Positions 42,623 to 54,165 of a stretch of DNA of 64,000 nt are shown piece after piece. The position numbers and the translations under genes were made by a program. The notes beneath the pieces were generated by a model, which ran no database searches, had not been told where the DNA came from, and saw only the letters and a list, made by a program, of their open reading frames with translations. Source of the DNA: Isochrysis galbana (Eukaryota; Haptophyta; Isochrysidales; Isochrysidaceae); the NCBI GenBank assembly GCA_018136815.1, contig CM030935.1, positions 1,934,388 to 1,998,387 of the forward strand, in the 5' to 3' direction. The first letter of the stretch is position 1, and each line of letters begins with the position of its first letter.

Positions 42623-43643
42623 TCGCTCATTGCTCATGCCTCAGTGCAAGCTGTGCTGCTAGGGGAATTTTCGAATAGGAGTAGGCTTGATGGGCACGGC
42701 TCCCAAGCATATACAGCTCCATATTTTCAAACTCTTTAATGCCAGGTGCGCGAATTTAAGCATCGTTGTCGCCGTTGGCTTGCTTGGTGAGCTCCATAGA
42801 AGTTGTAGTGGGATGAGGAGAGGGTAGAGGGCCGCATGAGTCGAGCCGTGATCTCTCTCCTTCTCTCCTTGTTCATTTGTGTGAGTCCCACGCAATCCCC
42901 CGATGTGTGCGTTTGATCTGCACGTGACACTGTTAGTGTGCCCTGTGTGGTCAATCGTCAGTGGCACCTTTTGGTGTCATTGAACGTGCACGCGATCAAG
43001 TAACGGGATGCGCGGCGCGGTGCGCCGCGGTCACATCCTCAAGCCACAGGGGGCCGCGTTGCGGCCTCCCAGTGATATGGAGCTGCTGCGAGGGCGGAGG
43101 GCGGAGGGGGCAGGGCTGGGCTTGGTGGTTGGTGGCTCTGCCCGCGCCCACTAGCTGGCCTCGTGCGCGCTCGTGGCGATGCGAGTGCCCTCACCTCCTC
43201 ACTCCTCGGCTCCTCGGCTGGATCGCTGTCCGATTCTGTGGATATTTCTGCCCGCGCCCGGTCTCGATTTTCGTCGATTTGAAGTTGAGCTCTTTAAGCC
43301 CCCTTTCCGACTTTGACGTCTTTCGTCATTATATTTGGTTACGTTTTGTTGTGGGGACCCAAGGAGGGGTCTGGGTCCCAATGGGGCCCGGATATGGATA
43401 TGTGCTAGTTGCTAGTCGGGTGTATTGGTATTGGGAACTTTCTACCTAAAAATTCCTCACATTTCCTCAACGGTCAACGGTCAACTACTACGGTCAACGG
43501 TGAGATGCCGCTCATTTTTCACCCCTAATACTAATAAAAACCCCTGTTTGACCGCCCTAAGTGATAGCTCCATAACCTTGAGAGCTGATAAAAGCTGTTA
43601 CCCCATCTCTTTCATCTTTCATCATCTCTGATAATATGTAATA
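42623..43643. repeat. Repeat-bearing interval
   Basis: No gene was found. 42935-43150 resembles 63670-63850 (GTTAGTGTGCCxTGTGTGG and GATATGGAGCT...GCAGGGCTGGGCTTG). 43262-43355 resembles 59970-60090 (GATTTGAAGTTGAGC and GGTTACGTTTTGTTGTGGGG). The latter is the site into which the B element at 60091 is inserted. Confidence 0.55.
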
Positions 43644-43658
43644 TGTGCTAGATGCTAG

Positions 43659-44420
43659 CAACTAAGTTTATACTTGGTTGACCCATGGGGGGGCACGAGC
43701 CCCCCCCTCTCTCCACTCCTCCCCTGCCATGGGGGAGGAACCACCCATCCTCCTGGCATGCCTGATGGCTTGCCAGGAGGCCACTGCCCTACTGACCCAC
43801 TCCCTTCCCCACAGGCTCGCCCCATTCGCCCATCCTGGCCCCTCGCGACCAGCCCATTGCTCCAACCCCCCCTCCCCCCCTGGTCGACAGGCAGACAGGT
43901 GCAGACTGGGGGCCCCAGAGGCTCGGGAGCGCCAGCGAGGGAGAGGCAGGGGAGGCCAGGGCCCAGCCCCAGCCTCCTCTGCCCCCTGAGCTGGCCTCCA
44001 GGAGCCTCCAGGGGCCGCCAGAGGGCAACTGGAGGCCTGCCGCAGGCGCGCCATCGCGCGTGCCGCAGGAGAGGGGAGAGAGAGCGCGGAAAAGGGGGTG
44101 GGCGCGAGCGAGAGCTCCGCCCACCGGAAAATCGGTAAGTCTCGCGCCTGTTTACAGGATAAGACGAGACAGAGTGGGCCGCCCACTCGGAGACACAGGA
44201 GGAAGGGGGGGAAAGATCACCGGGGGGTGGCGCGGGCCACCGGACCATATCTAAGCCCTCCACCCCAATCCCCCTAGTAGTGTACGGGGGGAGCCGCCTG
44301 ATGGCGGGGGGAGAAGGGCCGGGGAATGGGGGTGTAGAGAGTATGCTACGTGCTACTTGTAGTGGGTAGTGGTTCCATTCGCCGCGAGTGCGGTAAGAAT
44401 ATTAAAAGGTTTTTTTTTAA
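43659..44420 (+). mobile_element. Full-length A-type retroposon with 15-base target duplication
   Basis: 762 bases flanked by TGTGCTAGATGCTAG (43644-43658 and 44421-44435). The 5' end is C plus AACTAAGTTTATACTTGGTT, then GACCCATGGGGGGGCACGAG. The body is GC-rich with no long protein of recognised kind. The 3' end is CGCCGCGAGTGCGGTAAGAA then TATTAAAAGG and nine Ts. Related copies are at 62606, 33902, 29884 (tail only) and 55087 (head only). Confidence 0.92.
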
Positions 44421-44435
44421 TGTGCTAGATGCTAG

Positions 44436-44976
44436 ATGAGTTTTTTCCGGGGTTTCTACCGCTTTACTTTGGGGTATTTCTCCTCAATCCTAATAACTTT
44501 CTCATTTCTACACCCTTCGAATTCAGAATAGTCTTTGACCGCCCTAGCTGTTTGACCGCCCTACATTTATGAGTGATCAATGTCTCACGATCCATGTCAA
44601 GCCGCCCACCGCCCACCCACCCTGAGCCGGTTTACTAGAAAACCTATGGAACCACCTTCACTCCCTCGACGAAAGACTCTTTACTTTACTCGTGACTAGG
44701 AGTACTCGTACTCGTACCCTCTTCATGTTCTCATCTTAGAGTAGAGAGAGTCTACTCTCTCTATTCTCCTGCGCGCGCGCGCCCCGCTTTCCGTCGCCCC
44801 CCCCCGCCCGCCCCCCGCCCCCCCCCCGCCCCCCGCCCCCCGCCTTCTCTCTGCCCAAAGCGCCGCCTCCCTCCTCCACTCCCCCCCCCTCTCTCCCGCC
44901 CCTTTCACACACACCCTCACGCCCACACCCCTCTCCCTTCCAACGCCCTCGCCCTGCGCAACGCCGGCACTGCGAA
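44436..44976. other. Upstream region and leader of the MAP kinase
   Basis: No other gene is present. The last 200 bases are C-rich (runs at 44798-44850) and probably include the kinase's 5' UTR. Confidence 0.45.
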
Positions 44977-46627
44977 ATGGGCGGCGAGATCAACGAGGAC
45001 GCCTTCTGGAAGGGCGCCGCGCCCGAGGCCAGGGCGCAGTACGCCAACCTCGTCGTGGCAGGGCAAGGTGCCTACTCGATCGTCGCAAAGGCGACAGATG
45101 TTGCCACTGGAGAGCTGGTCGCTATCAAGCGGATTGCGGAGGTATTCTATGACGCTCACGAGGCTAAGAAGGTCTTGCGTGAGATTCGCCTCCTCCGCGA
45201 CTTCCACCACCCTAACATCATCAGATTACGTGCGCTAATTCCACCTGAGTCCCTGGAGACGTTTGAAGACATGTTCATGGTAACTGACTATATGGAGTCG
45301 GATCTGCGGAAACGTATCAAATCAAAGGTCGCGATGGAGCCCGAAACCATTCGCGTGTACATGGCGCAGCTTCTCGCTGCACTCGCTCACGTGCACGCCA
45401 TTCATGGCATCCACCGTGACCTGAAGCCTGCCAACATCCTCATCACATCAAAGGGTGAACAAGAGATCCTCAAGCTGTGCGATTTTGGGCTTGCCCGAAC
45501 GGTAGAGTCATCACCGAATTCACGGCGAGAGAGGCGGGCTGGCTCGGAAGTAGATCACGGCGAAGATCCCAATTCGGACGAGGAGGGTGCAACGCCTGTT
45601 CCTCCACCTCTCTCTCATCAAATGACGACATATGTGGTGACACGCTGGTATCGCGCACCCGAAGTGATATTGCAAGAGCCATACTCGTCGGCGATCGACA
45701 TCTGGTCGGTTGGTTGCATATTTAAAGAGCTGCTTGAGCTCAAGCGTGGCTCGCGATTCCGGACGGGTGCGCTCTTCCCTGGACGTTACTGCATCCCATT
45801 TTCATTTGATGACCATGATGAGCAAGTTCGTCACAGGTGTGCTGCTAGTTGCAATGGCTTCCCCTTGCCCAGCCCAACCCTCGCGTGCATCAATGCAGAC
45901 GGCCGCTAGGTACTTCAATGACGATTTTGCGATCGCCGCGCCTGATCTCGTCCTAGCTGAAACGGCAGATGCACGTTCAGTCTCAGCTTCATGCGTCGTC
46001 GCTCACCTTGCTGCTCACATTTTTCTGGTAGGCACGACCAACTTTCGGTGATATGTCGCACGCTCGCGACGCCGACGCGCAGCGAGTTCGCGTGGGCGTC
46101 TGCTGCTTCACAAGCAGAAATAGAACGTGTTTGCAAGGGGTGGTCGAATCTGGATGAAGCGGCTCGCACCAAGCAAAGACAGCAAGTACTCGTCGATATT
46201 TGCCCGTATGCCACTGATGTTGAAATAGACCTACTTGCCGCCCTACTATCGCTTGAGCCAAGGAAGCGGCCGACTGCAGCTGCCGCTCTGATGAAGCATC
46301 CCTATTTTGCGGGACTCGAAGATCGGCCGCCTCTCACACCGCCGGCGGACGAGCAGCAGGTGGGTACCTCACTCCTTCGTGACTTATGTCCGTACTAAGA
46401 GGACAAACTGTTTGCTAGTGCTCTATTTTCCTCGGCGCAACTCGCTGCCTCTTCATCCGATGCCTCACTGTGACGTGCTGCGCTCTCTGACGTACTTTAC
46501 CTTCATTTCATAGGTCGAGGCAGCGTTCGCATTCGAGCGAGAGAAACTGAACGTGAACGATTTACGCATACTCATCGCCAATGACCTCTTCCGCATGCAG
46601 CACCCATTAGGAGCTGCTGTTCAATGA
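44977..46627 (+). CDS. MAP kinase with TTY activation motif
   Basis: Three exons (44977-45836, 46032-46359, 46514-46627) give 433 residues. All kinase elements are present: Gly loop G29QGAYS, K51 in VAIK, a long helix C, HRDLKPAN (D148), DFG at 169-171, VTRWYRAPE and IDIWSVGCIF. The MAPK-type ending is formed by the last exon (FEREKLNVNDLRILI), and LATPT corresponds to the usual LGTPT. So it is a Ser/Thr MAP kinase by family features. Two oddities stand out. The activation-loop motif is T217-T218-Y219, not TEY, TDY or TGY. In addition, about 45 residues rich in Arg, Glu and Pro separate DFG from it. Upstream kinase and target are unknown. Confidence 0.9.
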
Positions 46628-47507
46628 TGCCAGACTTGCTTCATACGTCAATCCGCTGCACGCCATTCGACTGTCGAAGCCCGATTCAGGGCTGTATGCG
46701 TCGCCAAGAACAGCACATGACATCTTGCGTCCGACATCATGCGCAAATACGATTTGCTGGGTACATCTCGTCGACGCAACAACTTCTCTTGCATCCTTCT
46801 GCGTGATCATCTTCTTTAGCTTGATCAGGACAAGGTGCTGTCGAGCCGCTGTCTATCATGAGCGGTGGCGGCTCTCTCTATCGCCTGGGCCAATACATGT
46901 GCTCTTTTTGCCAGTTGAAATCTGAATATTGTGATTATTACTTTGCAAGCTGGCTTCTTTGTGCTACTTCTCTCCTTTTCACGTGCTCACCTCCTAGGGA
47001 GTAGATGGTGTACACTCACATTCAATACAACTTCCACTCCGTGCCTGTGAGTTTTGAAGTCTCGTCGAATCCCGTGACGTGCTCCTTTTCTGTCACGCAA
47101 CAAGGCCCGGTGCGGGTGCCTCGTCTCTTGCCTTGTTGGCATCGCGCACGACGAGCAATGGGTTGCGGTACAACTTTTGCTTGAAGGTTGCACTTCGCCT
47201 CCGACCTAGGTGATTGTGGTCCGTGACACGTGTGCTGCATATCTATGTCTATCTTCAGTCAGTCGGGCGTGTGACTCCCCGCACTCCACACCCAGTCGGT
47301 CATTTGTGCTTTTGCCTCATTCACCCGGCGAGTGCCATGGTAATGATAAGCAAGTGCTATAGCTATGTTCTATGTTAGCTCGCGCCCATGGCGGGTCGGG
47401 CCACGACGAGCGAGCGGGCGCCCTCCCCCCTCCTCTTCCCTAGCTAGCGCAACTCTGCCCCCCAAACCACTCGTCGATCCAGGCGCAAACTAACTTTATA
47501 GTCAGTA
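46628..47507. other. Interval after the MAP kinase
   Basis: Nearly 900 bases in which I recognise no gene. 46628-46800 probably contains the kinase 3' UTR. Confidence 0.4.
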
Positions 47508-48751
47508 CAACTAAGTTTTTATACTTGGTTCACGCATGGCGGGGCACGAGCCCCCCCCTCTCTCCACGCCTCCCCCGCCATGGGGGAGGAACCATCCACG
47601 CTCATGGCTTGCCAGGAGGGGACTGCCCTGCTGACCCACTCTCTTCTCCACAGACTCGCCCCATTGCTCGCCCGTCCTGGCCAGTCGTGGCCAGCCCATT
47701 GTTCCAACCCCCCCTCTCCCCCCTGGTCGACAGGCAGACAGGTGCAGCGTGGGGGCCCCTGGGCCCCTGGGGCTCAGGAGCGCCAGCGTGGGAGAGGCAG
47801 GGGCAGGGGAGGCCAGGGCCCTGTCCCAGCCTCCTCTGCACCCTCTCACCGCCGTCAGCTCCGGCGGAGCTGTTGGCGTCCAATCCCGTGGAGCAACACT
47901 ACATGGAGCTGATGAAGGCCATGGCAGAGCAATTCTCGCAACAGCTATCGGCGATAGCTATGGCCGTCGAGCGCGAAAGGGCCCCACAGTCGGCCAATGG
48001 CCGCCAGGAGCCTGCCCGCTACCCCTCGGGTACTCCACTCGAAAATACGGGAGGGACCTACCCCCCGCCGCCTCTGTCGCCGGCACGAGCCCCTCTAGAG
48101 AGGAAGAAGGCTAAGAAGGCTAAGAAGGAGCGCCGCCGCCACACACGGCCGTTTGCGATTCGATGCGCGCGGGCGGCGGCGGCGATTGGCGTGGCTACTA
48201 GGTTGGAATTTTTGATGTGATCTGGCACTATACGCATCTAGAAGAGCCAAAGCGGACATGGGCCGACAGCCGAAAAAACGAATAGACGTCAACGAATTCC
48301 GCCCGCTATTCGAAACGAACGACGATAACGAACTGATACCAAGCAATAGACTCGTGGAGCTATTAGAGAGATTAAAAATCAGGCATATAACGGGACAAAA
48401 AAACAACGTAGGACAGAGTGGCCAAGGATAACAGCAAACATAGGGGGGCGCAACGCCCCCACCGAGGAACCATTAATTAGGGGAAGGCCGGAAGGCCGGG
48501 CCCCCACACAGGGAAGTAACGTACCCGAATCCACAATCCACAAAGGACATACACACGAGGCCTGCCCCTCCCCTCCCCCCAACGCTAGGCCCAAAGTAGT
48601 AGTGTACATGGGCCGACCCCCCAAAACCGAAAAAAAAGGAACGAGGGGGGGAGCGGAAGGGAGAGTAGTGGTAGAGGTATAGGCGTGGCGACGCGATCGC
48701 GGGTGGAAGCGAGTCGATAGTAGCATAGCGGGCACCTTCAAGAATTTTTTT
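47508..48751 (+). mobile_element. LINE deletion derivative linking head, ORF1 and 3' end
   Basis: It starts with the A-type head (CAACTAAGTTTTTATACTTG at 47508, GGGGCACGAGCCCC block) and A-type body to about 47850. It then has ORF1 sequence (NPVEQHYMELMKAMAEQFSQ, Lys/Arg-rich tail), then the end of ORF2 (MGRQPKKRIDVNEF...), the 3' UTR and CTTCAAGAATTTTTTT. It shows that the short A-type elements share their 5' ends with a LINE. RT is deleted. No target duplication was found. Confidence 0.8.
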
Positions 48752-49500
48752 CCCTCCTCCTCAAGCTCAAGCCCGAACTTGCTGCTCGTCCGTCGAAGTG
48801 CTCATGCACACACCGGTCGCCACCAGCGCTGCGCCGCGAGACGCTCACTCCAACAATCTTCAACTCGAAGAGCGCTCCCAGACTGCTGCCACCAAGCACC
48901 AAGCGCAAGTGCATCCAGGAGGGGACCGACTCGAAAGTCGGCGAGCCTGCGGCCAAGCGAACTCTCATGCCGTACACCCAAAGCGCACACGTCGTCGCTC
49001 TCGACGTTCTCGTCAAGAGCGCCATCTTGCTCGATGACCCCGACCATGACATGAAACTGGTGTTCGAGGCAAAGAAGCAGGAGTTGCTCCAACGTTTCCC
49101 CATGGCCCATGGCTCACCCCAGGGTACAACGGTTCCTCTCGCTCATCCAGAAAGCCAGAAAGACGGTTCCTTTTGCCCAATCTTAACCCAGCTGCAATTC
49201 ATCATCGCAGCAATCGAATGCCAGTCGGATGTGCGCTTTCAATCGCGAGTAGCCTCCCATTGCTCATGGAAGCTATTCTCCTGGTCGTGCTTTCCAATCT
49301 ACTCGGCAACTGCCCCCCGTTGTCTCGCTTGCGCCTCAGCTGGCAATGGACCAGGCAAGCGTCGAAAGAAAGTGAACGTATTGAGTATCGGCCTTCCTGA
49401 ACGGGAGAGCATCGCGAACCTGTTCCGACAGCTGGCTGGGGGTAGACCTCGTGGAGGAGAAGCCGCCCTGGGCAAGGGACTGAAGTGCGCGGCGCGATGA
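48752..49500 (+). CDS. Hypothetical coding stretch directly after a LINE tail
   Basis: The plus strand is open to 49500 in the frame LKLKPELAARPSKCSC..., then ALRRETLTPTIFNSK, KRKCIQEGTDSKVGEPAAKR and QSAHVVALDVLVKSAILLDD. The composition of the first 350 bases looks like real protein, basic then helical. The part after 49110 is less convincing and may be intronic. No family was recognised. The LINE derivative ends immediately upstream, so a first exon may be lost or displaced. Confidence 0.35.
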
Positions 49501-51433
49501 AGATGAAGATTTAAGGCTGCCTTACCTACCTGGCGGGGTTTATGAAAATTGCAAAGCGCGCGGCGCGATGTGTTCGCCGTAGATATTAAAAGTCGATATG
49601 AATATTGCTGTATAAATGACTATGGACATTCGATGGCTCCATTCTATTGATGTCCCATAATGCTGACGGAACGGGAACGATACCTTGCGTGTGCAAGTAG
49701 CTGGTTCCACGGCCGCACGGCCGCATGTGCGGGAAGAATATTGTGTATTAGTAGGTAGTAAAGTTTTCCCTCTCAATCCACATCCACCATCCACATCTAC
49801 CCTCCAAGCCGCAGCGCGCCCATCCGCCATCTGGGCGCTCCGCCCGTCGATTCCAATACCCACAACCTCTCCATGTCAAATCCATCTCACACGCCCGAAA
49901 CAATCTCGCTCAACAAACATACGCCCCGAATTTTCCATCGACCTGCGTGCCCAACGGCCTCAACCAAGTCCGACAATAAGGTCGGAAGAGCACTAAGTGC
50001 AAGACAGACATTATGTGAAACTCTTCATTTGCGGGGTCCATCGGCGCTTGCTCCTGTGTGCTTATGCTAATCATCGCATGGAGATGAAAGAGAGGCCAAA
50101 CACGTGCACGGGTATACAAGAACCAGGAGAGCCAGAAGAAGACATGAGAAGGACAGATGACGAGGACAAGCGTAGAAGAGATCCAGTCAGAACAAGAGAC
50201 AAGCAAGGCATTACAAACGACATCATTGAGGGCTACACAACGCCAGAAAGAAATTTCGAGGAACACTGCGCAAGCACGGAGCGGGAGCCGGCCATGATGA
50301 GCTTAAGGCGAAGGCACGAGCTGGCCGCCAATGCCCAGTCCGGAACTTGCACGTAAAGGCCCCCTCGAACGAGCATGTAGCAGGCGATGGAAGACCAAGA
50401 GACAACGAACGAGAAGCCGATCAGGGATGGGGGACGAAAAAGACGTGCAGCACGAGGGCAGGGCACATTACCCGTGGCAGCGAGACAAACCAAACAGAAA
50501 ATACCCGAGGAAAGCGGAGGGTCCGGCCGTCGATTCTGAGTCAGAGAGCCGAGACAAACGCAGTTACCAGCTACTCGCAGTAGCGAGTAGATACGGACAC
50601 ACTGCGCAGCCCGAGAGACGGCAGTTACCGACAAAGAATAGCCATAGTACGACAGCGCGAGAGAGGCCGCAAGTCAAGGCGCGTAAACCTCTGCTTCCTC
50701 ATTTTTGGCCAAAAGGCATGACCGTTGGATGTGTGATGAGATGGTAGGCACGAGAGTGTGACCAAACCATCCATTGCCTCGGCCCGGCCCCATAACGTAC
50801 ACTACTACATACGTGCAACAGCACCATACATGTATGCCTCACCGATCATGGCGGCCCTTGCATGGCTTGCAGAACGCTCATCTGTCCCGTGAGCGGGTGA
50901 TCCCCGGTATCCCCGATTACGTGGATTCAGACCAAGGAGCGCTGTTGCAAGGGCGCGACATGCGAGAAGCGGCGCTTGTGACTCTCCTACTTCCCACGAT
51001 GAGGCGTCTAGAGCGCACATCCCCGTGGCCACATTGACACACGAGAAGAGCATGCATCCCATCGGGATGGAGAGAGACAAAGGAGTCCACGATGTTGGCC
51101 TCTCATTGAACATGGTGGCCTCTCATTGAACATGGCGCCTCAGCAGAATTGAACACAACATGACGCGCAGGGATTGCAATACCCTCGTCGCTTGAAGCGA
51201 GGCGTTGGAGAAGACGTGTCTCTCCAGGCATTTCGCGCATGATCTTGCCGAGCGGGATCCGCATGGGCATGTGGGATCGGTATGTGGGATCTGCGCGATC
51301 GCGTCCCCTTCGCCGAATCCACGGAGGAGCAGGCACGGCAATGGTCGACGCGACGTCCAATGATCTCCAGCCTCTCAACATAAAGAGACGCGAGCACAAC
51401 GCAAGGCCCGTGGTGCTGTGCGCTGGAGCTCGG
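49501..51433. other. Gene-poor interval
   Basis: About 1.9 kb without a recognised gene. A plus-strand frame at 49997-50356 is rich in Glu/Arg/Asp (DDEDKRRRDPVRTRDKQG) and could be part of an unknown protein. The 21-base unit with TGGCCTCTCATTGAACATGG is repeated twice at 51096-51134. Confidence 0.4.
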
Positions 51434-52345
51434 TCACTGCGTCGGCGGAGTCGGTATGATGTGCGGCTGCAGGCCAAGATGTCTATCGCACTCCTCGCGA
51501 TGTGGCCGTGGCCAAGCGAGGGTCTGGCATGCCTTGGAGCAGTAGCAGGCGCACCGGCAACGACCGCACTTCCACAGCCGGATGTAGGGCGCCGGCGATA
51601 GTCCCGCCGCCTCGCGCCTCCGCACCTCCTTCTTGCGGAAGCGCCAGCGCACACAGCCAGGTCGGTCGCAGTAGTGTCGCCACTGACCAGTCAGTGCTCG
51701 GTCAGCCATCGCGGTCGGCCCGGCGAGGACGCGAGAGCTGGCAGCAATCCATGCCGGGGAAAAGACGTGGGATGGCTCTAGCGGACGAGAGAGGCCCAAG
51801 GCATTCAGCCGCTCCTTAGACGTGCCGTGGAGCTCGATGAGAGCGGCGACATGACCAGCGTCGGCTGCTCTGCGGAGGATGTCGTCGCGCTCATCCCCGT
51901 TGCGCGTGAGGTGCCACAGCTCGAAGAGCGCGTCGCCGACTAGTCCCGCACTTGCCTCGTCGCTCGGGTCTGATTCCGCGACGGACCTGAGCATCTTCAC
52001 CCCCTCGTCGTATCCAAAGTCACTGAGAGACTCGTACACACACGCGATGCCCAACCGAAAGCATGCAGCCGGATTGCCCGCGCTAGCTAGCCTGCACAGG
52101 ACGGTGTACTCAGCATGGCTGCGCATCGGCCGATCGGGCAGAATGAGGCGTCTGACGAAGCCCTCCCGCCTCCACAGCTTGTAGAAGACGCGGCAGGTGG
52201 CGGCAACGCGCGCTGCGTCGAGCAGCTCTCGCGGCAGGAAGCTCTCAATCAGCTCCTCCATCAGATCAGTGAGGCGGAGCGGCTCCGCTGTGGCGCATGA
52301 GCGATGCCTCGAGCGGAGCGGGTATGAGCGCGGCAGCGCCTGCAT
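51434..52345 (-). CDS. F-box-like / MYND zinc-finger protein
   Basis: A single-exon gene of 303 residues. Residues 25-65 (LMEELIESFLPRELLDAARV, then CRVFYKLWRREGFVRRL) look like an F-box. The middle (about 80-170) has short helical repeats of the Sel1 kind (AGNPAACFRLGIACVYESLS, ADAGHVAALIEL). The C-terminus is a MYND finger: CDRPGC, then KCGRCRCACYCSKACQ, then HREEC, with a 25-residue insert between the first two pairs. MYND fingers bind proline-rich peptides, and an F-box would connect it to an SCF ubiquitin ligase. Target and process are unknown. Similar F-box/Sel1/MYND proteins are common in algae. Confidence 0.8.
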   Translation of the reverse strand: MQALPRSYPLRSRHRSCATAEPLRLTDLMEELIESFLPRELLDAARVAATCRVFYKLWRREGFVRRLILPDRPMRSHAEYTVLCRLASAGNPAACFRLGIACVYESLSDFGYDEGVKMLRSVAESDPSDEASAGLVGDALFELWHLTRNGDERDDILRRAADAGHVAALIELHGTSKERLNALGLSRPLEPSHVFSPAWIAASSRVLAGPTAMADRALTGQWRHYCDRPGCVRWRFRKKEVRRREAAGLSPAPYIRLWKCGRCRCACYCSKACQTLAWPRPHREECDRHLGLQPHIIPTPPTQ

Positions 52346-53455
52346 CGGACTGCTCGGACTCCCCCCTTGGTGGCAAGCCTCTCTCCCCTCTCCCCTCCCC
52401 CCCCTGCTTTGCCCCCAACTCTCGCCCCCTTTCCTCTCCGCCCCTCGCTCCCCCCCGCCCCCTCCCCCTCTCCTCCCCCCCTTCTCTTCTCCTGCTCTCC
52501 TAAACTCATCACAACACCCTGGACTATTCTATTCTACTCCTAGTCAGGGAGGGAGGGAGAGGGAGGGGGGGCGGGGAGAGGAGGGTTGGTGGGAGGGAAG
52601 AGAGGGAGAGAGGAGATCAGGGAGGGAGAGGGGGCGAGAGAGAGGGGGAGGAGAGGGGGAGAGAGGGAGGGAGAGGGAAGAGAGAGAGGGAGAGGGAGGG
52701 AAGAGAGAGAGAAGAAGAGAGGAAGCCGACGAGGACTTGGCCTCCTCGCGTCCGCCCCAACAGCTTGCCCCTTCCCCCCCCCCCCCCGCGCGCCCCTCTT
52801 CTTCCCGCCCCCCCCCCCCCCCCCCTTCCCCCCCCTTCCCCCCCCCACCTCGAGCCGAGCAGATCCTTACATAGAGTCGGTGGAGAGGTAAAGGGGGGGG
52901 GGGGGGGAGGGGGGAGGGGGCTGAGGAGACCGCGCGCGGGGGAGAGGGACGGACGAGGGGGTGAGGAGAGCGCCAAGCATGGAATCCAAGGAGGAGGAGG
53001 TCGAGGTACGATGAGAGAAGGCGCAAGAGAAGGGGAAGAAGAGAGGGGGCGGGTGTGTGCAGCAGGAGAAGAGATGGTTCGTGCTGGACCGCTCTCCTCG
53101 GCGAGAGGCGCCGAGGCATCGAGGGGAGAGAGAGAGAGAGGGGGGGGGGGGGGGAGAGGGGGGGCTGCCTGCGCCACCGCCGCCGCCACCGCGGCGCAGG
53201 GAGGGGCCTTCACTCTGGGAGGTGGGGGGGGGGGGGGGGCGTCTTGAAGGGGGGGGGGGGGGGGGGACCGGGAGAGAGAGGGAGGGAGACAATCGGGGGG
53301 TTTTGAGAGTGTTTCACTCGGGTTTCACTCCGAGTTTGACGTCAAACGGCGAGGTGAAACATTGGTGAAAGCAGGTTTGTTTGTCTACGCCCACTGGGCT
53401 CGTAGGAGAACTCTGGCGGGTTTTCCTACTGGTTTTTCTTTCTCCCTCGCGAGCG
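52346..53455. repeat. Low-complexity divergent upstream region
   Basis: Between two divergent genes lie C-rich (52380-52500), GA-rich (52545-52720), C-run (52775-52850) and G-run (52895-52915, 53133-53265) tracts. A short inverted motif with GTTTCACTCxG and CGAGGTGAAAC occurs at 53308-53360. No gene was seen. Confidence 0.6.
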
Positions 53456-54165
53456 ATGGCGGTGCGCTTGCGGCCCGTGGGCGCCAAGGGATGTGGGTCA
53501 GGCCAAGCACAGGCCGCGGGTGTGCCGCGCGAGTCCGTTCGCCTGCACCTGCACCAACCTGACCCACTCCATCACTCGCGCCCACACCCCACGAACGCAG
53601 GCCGATGCGGACGACGCGAGCAAGAAGTGGCGCATGGAGTGGACAGAGCCGCGCAAGATCGCGCTGCTCAAGCAGGTGATCGACTGCGGCCCAAAGGCCT
53701 TCAAGACCTTCAAGGACGGGAACTCAAAGGACGGGGACAAGCACACGCAGGCACACGCCTGGACGAACAAGACGGACGGCATCCTCACCCTCACTTTGCT
53801 GGACGAGAACTTCAGGGAGTTCGGAGACGTGTTCCCTAGCCCGTACACGTCGGTGCTGAGTTCTCTGAAGAGGTGGCTCAAGGTACGAGCGCGCCCACGC
53901 GGGAAGGCGTGCTTGCGTCCGGACATGGGCAAGCGGGCGAAGGGGGGTGAGAGGCACACACACGCCCATGAGCCTTCTCTCACTCTCACCGAGCGCAACC
54001 CTCTCCCTCTCCGTCCGTGCTGTGCTCTTGCAGGAAGGGGCTCACCTTTACACCCAGGGCAAGGAGCAAAGAGAACCTGTGGAAGTTGATCATCCTACGG
54101 AGATGGAGGAGACCAAGTCGGAAAATTTCACGGAGTACGAGCAGCTCGTCGTGCAGGTCACCTAA
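53456..54165 (+). CDS. Small Myb/SANT-like protein, 3' end next to a LINE
   Basis: Proposed exons are 53456-53476, 53601-53882 and 54034-54165, giving 144 residues. The core KKWRMEWTEPRKIALLKQVI, then AHAWTNKTDGILTLTLLDEN and SPYTSVLSSLKRWLKEG, has the Trp spacing and helical pattern of a Myb/SANT or trihelix-like DNA-binding domain. That call is tentative. The second intron (GTACGA to TTGCAG) is well supported by frame, while the first is less certain. The frame stops at 54163, exactly where LINE sequence begins. CAG-GTCACC just before it could be a donor to a further exon beyond the LINE. Confidence 0.5.

Noticed and set aside
43655-44263. Minus-strand 202-residue frame in the A-type element
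   Set aside because: GC-rich shadow of a non-coding element; not preserved in the copy at 62606.
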